Source: Actinomycetota bacterium
Lineage (GTDB): Bacteria; Actinomycetota; Thermoleophilia; Solirubrobacterales; JACPNS01
Assembly: GCA_016219715.1 (NCBI GenBank)
Contig: JACRKX010000095.1
Coordinates: 1 to 42,478, forward strand
Reading direction: 5' to 3'
DNA: 42,478 bases
A model generated the notes under the pieces. That model made no database searches. It was not told where the DNA came from and worked only from the letters and a program-made list of their open reading frames with translations. A program made the position numbers and the translations under genes. Positions 32,838-40,800 of the stretch are shown here, in pieces (position 1 is the first letter of the stretch; every line of letters begins with the position of its first letter).

Positions 32838-33539
32838 ATGCCCGGAAAGTCGTTCGTCAAGTTCACGTTCTTCAAGATCGACCCCGAGTGGCGCCGCCGC
32901 TCAGCTGAGGAGCGCACCCGCGACAAGGCCGAGTTCGCCGCCGCCTGCGAGAACTTCGCCGAAGACCGCTTCCTGCGCGCCTACTCCACGGTCGGCACGA
33001 AGGGCACCGCCGACATGCTGCTGTGGACGGCCTCGCCGAATCTCGAGGACATCCACGACCTTCACGTCGTGCTCAACCAGAGCGGGATCATGCGCTACGC
33101 GCAGATCACGCACTCATTCCTGGCGATGACCAAGAACTCGCCCTACAGCGACGAGATCCGCACCGAGGTGAGACCCGGCGACGAGAAGTACCTCTTCGTC
33201 TACCCGTTCAGCAAGACGCGCGAGTGGTACCTGCTGCCGATGGAAGAGCGCATGCGCGTGATGAAGGAGCACATCGATGTCGGTCGCGAATACCCGCAGA
33301 TCGACCTCAACACCACCTACTCGTTCGGCCTCGACGACCAGGACTTCGTGGTCGCCTTCGAGGCCGCCAACCCGGCCGACTTCCTCGAACTCGTGCAACG
33401 CCTGCGCGAAACCGAATCGAGCATGTACACGCTCAGCGACCGGCCGATGTTCACCTGCATCCAGCGCTCGGTGAACAAAGCGCTCGACGCGCTCGACGGA
33501 ACCGCGCGGGTGCCCGACGCGCTGGGTGCCGGGGCCTAG
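32838..33539 (+). CDS. hemQ: coproheme decarboxylase (chlorite dismutase family)
   Basis: 233 aa, ATG at 32838. It converts coproheme III to heme b by two oxidative decarboxylations in the coproporphyrin-dependent heme pathway used by Actinobacteria and Firmicutes. Visible features are YPFSKTREWYLLP, where Tyr122 and Lys126 match the radical Tyr and the propionate-binding Lys of characterised HemQ (Tyr145/Lys149 in S. aureus), and MKEHIDVGR with the proximal heme ligand His145. The distal Arg of true chlorite dismutases is not evident. It is cytoplasmic, with no other heme genes in the window. Confidence 0.92.
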   Translation: MPGKSFVKFTFFKIDPEWRRRSAEERTRDKAEFAAACENFAEDRFLRAYSTVGTKGTADMLLWTASPNLEDIHDLHVVLNQSGIMRYAQITHSFLAMTKNSPYSDEIRTEVRPGDEKYLFVYPFSKTREWYLLPMEERMRVMKEHIDVGREYPQIDLNTTYSFGLDDQDFVVAFEAANPADFLELVQRLRETESSMYTLSDRPMFTCIQRSVNKALDALDGTARVPDALGAGA

Positions 33540-33694
33540 ACGACTGTGATTTTGAACTCCTGATTCGGTCAGCCCACGCCGGCATCCCTCCAGCCGGCCG
33601 TGCGGCAATTTCGTCAGCCACACCACCGTTCGGAGGCGGCATCAGGGCCGGGGCAGTTCATTAAGTCCGTAGGTCGATTCACTCGCGACTCGAC

Positions 33695-34072
33695 CTATGA
33701 GCGATCACCACCATTCACCTGTTCGATTTCCGCGCGCAATTCGCGACTCGCCTTCGGGAGACTGCCGAACCGTTGCTCGTAAAGCGACAGTTCATTTAGC
33801 CGCTCGGCAGGACTCATCAAATCCAGACCGGACCTCAACTCTCCCCGTGCGTGCTCGGCGCGACGATAGTGCTCTCGTTGTTGCACGATCGCAGTCGGAA
33901 CAACTACAACCAAAATCACGACAAATGAGACCCAGGCGGAGCCCTCGATTGCGAAATAGAGCGCAACGATCGCCGCCACAAGCCAGGCTGCGGCGGTCAC
34001 GGCCGAAATATCTTCCCTTTCGCAGCGCGGTGGATTCGCGCGATCAATCTTTCGTCTTAGCCCTCGCGTCAT
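33695..34072 (-). CDS. small membrane protein downstream of the RHS/immunity genes
   Basis: 125 aa from ATG 34072, chosen because GGAGGGG lies just upstream; starts at 34081 and 34096 are alternatives. The basic N-terminus (TRGLRRKIDRANPPRCERED) precedes two adjacent hydrophobic spans (about residues 22-62) and a charged cytoplasmic-type tail with LSPAERLNELSLYEQRFG-like helix content. No family is recognised. It follows the candidate immunity gene by 126 bp, in a locally AT-richer stretch. It could be a second immunity-type or accessory protein, or unrelated. Confidence 0.65.
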   Translation of the reverse strand: MTRGLRRKIDRANPPRCEREDISAVTAAAWLVAAIVALYFAIEGSAWVSFVVILVVVVPTAIVQQREHYRRAEHARGELRSGLDLMSPAERLNELSLYEQRFGSLPKASRELRAEIEQVNGGDRS

Positions 34073-34198
34073 TTCCCCCTCCATTCGTCGTCTCATTTTG
34101 ACGGGGTACGACTTTCACAATGGACCGAACGAGGGGCAAAGAGGGCCTTGTCCAAGCAAAGAATTTCCTGCTGGCGATCGACAGGGCCTCCGAACAGG

Positions 34199-34603
34199 TC
34201 AACTAAGACTGTCCGGTGACCAAACCTTCAACAATTCTGCAGCCGGAATGAACTCGAGTGGCTCACCATCCGAGCGAAAAACCTCCATTTCAGCTAGTCG
34301 CCCACCCTTCACAAACAACATCACCTCAACTTCGGAAGTAACTCCATCCGCGCTGGTGAGGCAGGCATCAATCGGAAGCCGTCCGTCCGAGGGAAACCCG
34401 GTGATCCGATCGGCGTCGGCCAACTCAAAGTACAGCACGCGTGAACTCCCAAGATTCTCCTCATGATGTACTCGGAGTTCATTTGTTTGGGTTTCGGCGA
34501 TTTCACGGAGTTGCTCAGGAAGGCCCGCAACTAATCTCTCCAGAATTCGCTCCTCCGCATCTTCTAGTGGTCGTGCATGGTGTTCTGAATGTGTTGACGA
34601 CAT
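34199..34603 (-). CDS. candidate immunity protein for the RHS toxin
   Basis: 134 aa from ATG 34603, 14 bp after the RHS stop. It is acidic, with no signal peptide or membrane span. The first half is helical (EDAEERILERLVAGLPEQL) and the second half is beta-rich, with SEVEVMLFVKGGRLAEMEVF and RSDGEPLEFIP. This second pattern resembles small proteins often found directly after RHS genes, but I cannot name the family with certainty. Small size, acidity, cytoplasmic location, immediate position after a polymorphic toxin C-terminus and lower GC all fit an immunity protein that binds the toxin tip. Function is inferred from context. Confidence 0.7.
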   Translation of the reverse strand: MSSTHSEHHARPLEDAEERILERLVAGLPEQLREIAETQTNELRVHHEENLGSSRVLYFELADADRITGFPSDGRLPIDACLTSADGVTSEVEVMLFVKGGRLAEMEVFRSDGEPLEFIPAAELLKVWSPDSLS

Positions 34604-34617
34604 GAACTCGTCACGCC

Positions 34618-34860
34618 TTAGGGAGCGACTGGATAGTAGGTTCCCACGTTTATCGTCCCGTCCGGACGTGTAAAAGCTCGATACTCGATCGTCCGTCCAT
34701 CCACCATCACTCGGCCCCAAAACTGGCCCGTCGCGCCAGCGCTTGTGGCTTGGCTCTGCACCTGGCCGGCGATCGCTGATTCAACTCTGGCTGAACTTAG
34801 ACCGACGCCCTCCAAGTGCCGCGCGCCATGACCGAAAGTGATCCTTGCGGCACTTGCTCC
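34618..34860 (-). other. C-terminal toxin tip of the RHS protein
   Basis: The last 80 or so codons of the RHS gene. After the conserved RHS core and an Ala/Gly-rich pre-toxin linker, the sequence changes to a compact domain with ITFGHGARHLEG, FWGRVMVDGRTIEYRAF and TINVGTYYP. Two His and an Arg in GHGARH plus Tyr/Arg in IEYRAF could form a nuclease active site of the barnase/EndoU/RelE-like type. That fold assignment is a guess; I do not recall a named family. Confidence 0.55.
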
Positions 34861-37800
34861 TCGCGCTCCAACCGCAGCCTCCACGGCCGCCTCACGCCCT
34901 ACGACCGGAGCGGCAGCTCCTCCACCCATTCCTGCGGTCGCAAGGACCAGAGCGGTCTCGTCGAAGTTCTCACAAGTGGCAAGCGACGCAAGCAATCCAC
35001 CCGCCCACGCTCCAGCCTTCGCAAGGCCAGACGCATTCGGGTCGTTCGTTACATTCGCGTAATACTTCGCCGCTTCCTCAGCGGCGGGGCCAAGGTTGTT
35101 CTTAGCAGCCTGGTAGCCCTTGTACGCGAGGCAGGCCCCAGACAGCGCACAGGCAGCGTCCTTAACTGAAAAAGTGCCTTCTGGATCTACAGCGTTCACC
35201 GGATCCTGCAGCACGTACCCATACAGGTTCGAATCCCCGCCTTCAAACCCAATCGGATCCGAAGCCGTCCACCGCGCAAGCCCCGCGTCATACTCCCGCG
35301 CCCCGAAGTGCATAAGACCGGTGTCAACGTCATAGATCCCACCAGCAAACCCAAACGGCTGGAATCCTGGATCGCTGTCGGCAAGCACCTCGCCAAACGG
35401 CCCGTATGAGATCTCCTGGGCGATCGCCCCGGTCGAGGCGTTCACAACCATGACCACACTCCCGAGTTGATCGGCGACCAGGCGGTATGTGTCGCCACCC
35501 TTCACCATGTAGTCGGGCACGTTCGAGCCTTGCCCGTAGATGAACCGGGCGACGAGGTTGTTGCTGCCGTCAAGTTCAGCCACCGGCCCGAACGCCTCCG
35601 GTGAGTAGAGCAAGCCCTGCGTCAGCTGTCCGTCGATCTTCTTGCCGACACGGCGACCGGCGCCGTCAAGCAGGTACTCGATCTGCGATCCGTCGGGCGC
35701 CGTAGCGCCTTTCAGGTCGCCGAGCGTCGTGTAGTCGAGGGTAAGCGTGTCTCCGGTGACGCGGTTGTGCTTGGCTGTCAGCTCGCCGTTCTCGTTGTAG
35801 GTCAGGTCGAAATCGCCTTGGGTGAGCATGCGGTCGCGGGAGTCGAAGGTGGCGTAGGTCGGTGTGCCCTCGACGGTCTTTGAGGTGCGATTGCCGTTTG
35901 CGTCGTAGGTGTAGGCGGCGTACTGGTTGCCGTCTTTCAGGACGTTCTCTAGGCGGCCGGCGGTGTCGTAGTTGTAGGTCCAGGTAGTCGTCAGAGAAGG
36001 CCGGATCTCCTGCTTGGTGGTAATGCGGCCGGCGTTGTCGCGGGTGAGGTTTAGCTGAAAGAGATCTGTTGCCGAGACGTCGGTGTCGATGGATTCTGGC
36101 TCGCCGAAGGGGTTGTGGGTGATCTGCGTTACCGCGTTGCCGAGCGTGAGGGTTTTGAGCAGGCCGTTAGCGGGATCGCTTGCGAGCGTCAGGTCACCTG
36201 CCTGGATGGGCAGCCCGTCTGCGTCATAGGAGTAGTTGACCTGGCTGCCGGCGGTGGTCGCGGAAGTCATCTGGAAGTCGTTGTTGTAGGCAAGGGTCGA
36301 GCTTCCCTGGACTGGGCCGGTGAGCGTCTGGCCCGTAGGCAGGGAGCCGTCGAACGTCAAGGACAGGTTCTCGTTGTCTGGTGAGGTGAGGTCGGTCGGG
36401 TTGCCGGTCGTCGGGCTGTAGGAGAACGTGGACTGGCCTTCGCTACCCGTGAGCGCGGCGAGACGTCCGGCCGAGTCGTAGGTGAAGTTCGCCTCCTGGC
36501 CATCTGGGCGCGTGACCTTGGTCAGGTCGTGGTCGGGCGTGGCGTAGGCGTAGGTCGTGGTCCGTGGACTTGTCGAGACCTCCGGCATGGTCGCGCCTGT
36601 CATCAGACCAAGGATGTCGTAGCTGAACTCGTGTGCCGGCCTCGACGGGGGTGTCAGCGACGTCATGTTGCCGTTCGCGTCGTATGTGAACTGAATCTCT
36701 CGACCTCCGGGCAGTGTCGTCGAGGTGACCAGACCGTCGTTGTCGTAGGCGTACGAAGTCGTGCGTCCGAGCGGGTCGGTCGCTTGGGCAAGCTCACCGT
36801 CGGCGTTGTATGAGAACGAACTCGCGCGCGAACCTTGTGACGCCTGAGTCAAGCGTCCATTGGCGTCGTAGGCAAACGACGCCTGCGCCAGGCCAGGAAT
36901 ATCAAGCGTCACCGGGCGTTCGACATCGTCGAACGTGGAAGTGCTCGTACGGCCGGCAGGCGAGGATGACTGGGCCGTCTGAGTGTCCCGGTTGAGGGTG
37001 CTTGTGGAGGTCTTTCCATTTACTGAGGTCGTCGCCGTCTCGGTGTTCCAGCTCAGCGGATTCCACCAGGCCGAGACGTCGTGCTCGACGCTGGTCTCGA
37101 CCTGCGAACTCAGCCCGCCTGGAGTAGTGATCGTCGCGGTGCTCGGAACCTGCACCGCCGGTCCGTAGCGATCGTCGGGCAGAGAAGTGGCCTGGACGGC
37201 GGTGCCATCGGGCAAAGTCATGCTCTTGCTGCCGTCGGTGCGCTCAAGCCGTTGCGACTGGGTACCGGTTGGATGCTGCACTACGCGCTCCGAGCTGCCG
37301 TCGGACAGAGTTCGATGCGTCACAACCTTCTCGCGGCCACCGGCCGATCGCAAGGTTACGGAATACTCGGCGTCGCTGCCTTCCAGGTCTAGCGTCTTGG
37401 CGGAGCCGGCGGCGTCTTGATCTGAGAGAAGCCGCCCCGCACCGTCGTATGCGAAGGTGCTCGTTGCGCCATTTGGCTTGGTGAACGTCTCGAGCAGGCC
37501 CTTGCTGTCGTAGGTCATCGCGGTCGAGCGACCGCCGGGGGTTGTCACCGAGCCAAGCAGGCCGTCGGCTCCGATCGCAAGCGTGGTGCGCTGGCCGAAA
37601 GGCGCGACGATCGCGGTCGGATCTCCCTGAGCATTTCGTTCGATCGTGACGGTGTTTCCGTCTGCGTCGGTTACGCCTGTCAGACGGTTCTGCGCGTCAT
37701 AGGCGAAGCTCGTAAGCGTCGCGCCCGTCGTCGTGCTGGTCGTTTCGAGGTGGCGCCCCGAAGCGTCGAACTTGTATGCGACATCTCCCGACGGATCGGG

Positions 37801-40800
37801 GATCGTGGCTCCGTCTGGCATGTGATCGGTGAACTCGGCGCCGTATTTCCAGATCTGATTGCTGAAGGCCGAGTAGAGGTCGCCACTGGGGTCGCTGGCG
37901 AGGGTCTGGGCATACCCGCCCTCGACTCCGAACATGTCCGGGTTGCCACCCTGGTCCGAGACGAGTCGCCTGAGTCCGTCGCGGGGGTGCGAGAGGTAGG
38001 CGTAGCCGATGCGGTCTTCACAGCCCGCTCCGAAATTCTCGGCGATCAGAAGGTAGAGACGGTCATCGGGCGCGATCCCGACGTTAGCGACACATGGATT
38101 CTGCAATTCAGGCCTGGAGTAGAGATTCTCTCGGACGGTTACCGAGTAGTCGCTTGGGTTGACACGCAGCAACGCGTAGTCACCGCCGACGTAGATCGCT
38201 CCAAGCGAATCAATGGCAATCGAACGGGCGATCAGACTCTGTGGCGACGAGTAGGAATACGGGCGGAAGTCCAGTTGCACGACCGTGTTGATAGCCCCAC
38301 TCAGGTCAACCTGACGCAGAGTGCTGCCATCGCAGATAAAAAGCGATCCATCGATTCCGGGTGCAATGCAGAGTGGCTGGTTGAGGAGCGCCTCGGTCGC
38401 CGGACCACCGTCACCTTCCGGCGTGCCATTGGCTTCCTGCACCTGGCCGGCGAATGTGGAGATCGTTCCGTCAGTTTCGATACGGCGAACGCGGTTTCCT
38501 TGCACGAAGTACAGCTCTCCGCGATGACCGACGGTCATCGCTGTGACTTTGGTGATCTGCGCGTCGACCGCGAGGCCTCCGTCTCCGGCCTCTCCGAACT
38601 CACCGTTGCCGGCAACCGTGGTGATGACGCCATCGGCGTCGATTCGCCTGATTCGGGCGGCCGAGAGTTGTTGTGCGTCGTTCCATGCCTCCTCTGCCGC
38701 GTACATGGAACCGTCGCTGCTGGTTGCGATCGCCTGGACGGACCCAAGCTGGGCGTCTCGCGCCTGGCCGCCGTCGCCGATTCCGAACGGATCGGTCTGA
38801 TCGGGCGCGCCGACCGCGGCTATCGGCAGCATCGATACGAGCGGCCTAAGCAGCGACGTCGGCTGAATGGTCGCTACTCCGTCCGCATCGAACGGCGGGC
38901 CGTAGAGCGAAACCTCTTCGCCGCCTCCACCGCCGCCACTCGGCACAAGGCCGGCGAACCGTGAGAATGTCTTGCTCAGTTCATCGGGGTGCTCTCTGGT
39001 TCCATCACCCCTCAACGTCGTCTGGGCAATGGGGTCAAATCGGTGATGAGAACTGATATCCCAGCCGGCGACGGGCTCGGACTTCCAATCAGCAGGCGTA
39101 GCCGGTGGTGCTTCGACCTGAACGAGGGAGCGTTGCTCAACGATCGCCTTTACGCCCGTTCGGCGCACGTCCAAGTCACCGGCACCATATTCCGACACCC
39201 TCGCCCACGCCTGGGAACCAGCGGTCGAGGGCACCCCGAATGTGATCGGATAGAGATGCTTCAACACAACGTAGGCCGTGTGGGTACCCACGAGTTGGCG
39301 ACCACTTGCATCCCGGCCGTCCCATTGGAACGTGTAGGAGGCGTTCGGCGAGGGGGCGAATTCAAATTCGTGTCGCTTGCCCTCAATGTCAATCGTCAGC
39401 TCAATCAACTCAAGACTCGTGGCCGGGTCGGAGTCGGTCAGCTTCGTCTCAAAGCGGGACCGGTCCGTGCGTCCTGGCGCACGATCGCTGCGGTAGTTCA
39501 GTGACATCGACGTGCCCGGGATCGGGATTGTCTCGCCGAGGGTTTGGTTCTCACACTCGATGATCGATCCCGATTCTTTGCAAGGGTCCTTCTCCCGCTT
39601 GTCCTTCGAGTTTTGCGTCGGCGTGGACTCCATATCCTCGGGGAAGGTGGCCGGCAAGTTGAAGTCATAGGGCGAGAAATGCTCAAGCGGAACCATCCAG
39701 AACGATTCGCCGGGCTGGAAGCGCTGTCCGACGTAGGCCATCACGTCACTCCAGGAGTCGTGCCGTGGGTCAGACGGGGGCGGCTCGGGCATTGGCTGGC
39801 CACTGCCATCGTCGAGCACGGCTACTCCCGCCTGGACCGAGAGAACCTTCATAACCTCGCCATCGTCCTGCGCTCGCCAACCAGAGATGTAGCGGTCGTA
39901 GTAGCCGTTCGGAATGGTCGTGCCGGCCGGAAACCCGATGAAGTTCTCGAGGATCGCCCACACCGGCTGCGAGAACTCGACCGTATCGGCCCCTGCCACA
40001 AGCGCCTGGTCTACAGAGAACTCGGAGGCGTATGTATACGACGACGTGGCTGGCAGACCCGCTGGCATCGCGTCGGGGCCGTTATCTCCAACCGTGAACT
40101 CGGTGATGCGCACGTCCAGATCGCTCAGCGGCTGGGTCTCGCCATCAGGGAAGCGCATTTGCGCCGTCGTGCCCTGAGGGAAGACAACGGCGGCCCTGCG
40201 AACACCGTCGGCGTCGGCGACGGTGGACCCTTCTGCCACCTGCGTTCCGCCGCCGAGCTGAACGTCTGAAACAACTGGATCGAGCGTCGTCATCACGACA
40301 TCGTCGGCAAATACGTAGTCGCGCCACGGGACCTCAACCGATCGGTCGACAGCGGGGTAACCGGCCTTCTCGAAACGAAGCGTCAGCCTGCCGCCGCCGT
40401 TGACGGCTAGATATATCTCGCCGTCGTCGCGGCTCAGGCTCGCGCCAAACTCTGGGTGACCTACGACCGATACGCGAACCCCCGGCAAGGGGTCGTTGAC
40501 TGTGTTGCGCACACGGCCGCGAACGACAGCGACGCGCCGGTCGACAATCGCTCCTGCTTCGACGCCCTGCTGAATCGCGTCAGGGCCTTCGTAGAGGAAA
40601 CCGACGCGGTCGGCGAACGGCGTAGTCACGGTCTGATCGAGCGCGGGCGCCGTCGGCGGCGCCGTCTCTGGCCCCACCGTCACAGTCCAGTCATACGTGC
40701 TCACCGCCGACCTGTTGCCGGCCTCGTCGATCTGGCGCACCTCGAAGTGGTGCGCACCTTCGTCGAGCAGGTCGTATTGCTTGGGAGACGAGCATGACTT

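Noticed and set aside
30307-33539. Horizontal-transfer island around hemQ
   Set aside because: Base composition and codon use look like the surrounding chromosome; only the stretch after hemQ becomes AT-richer.
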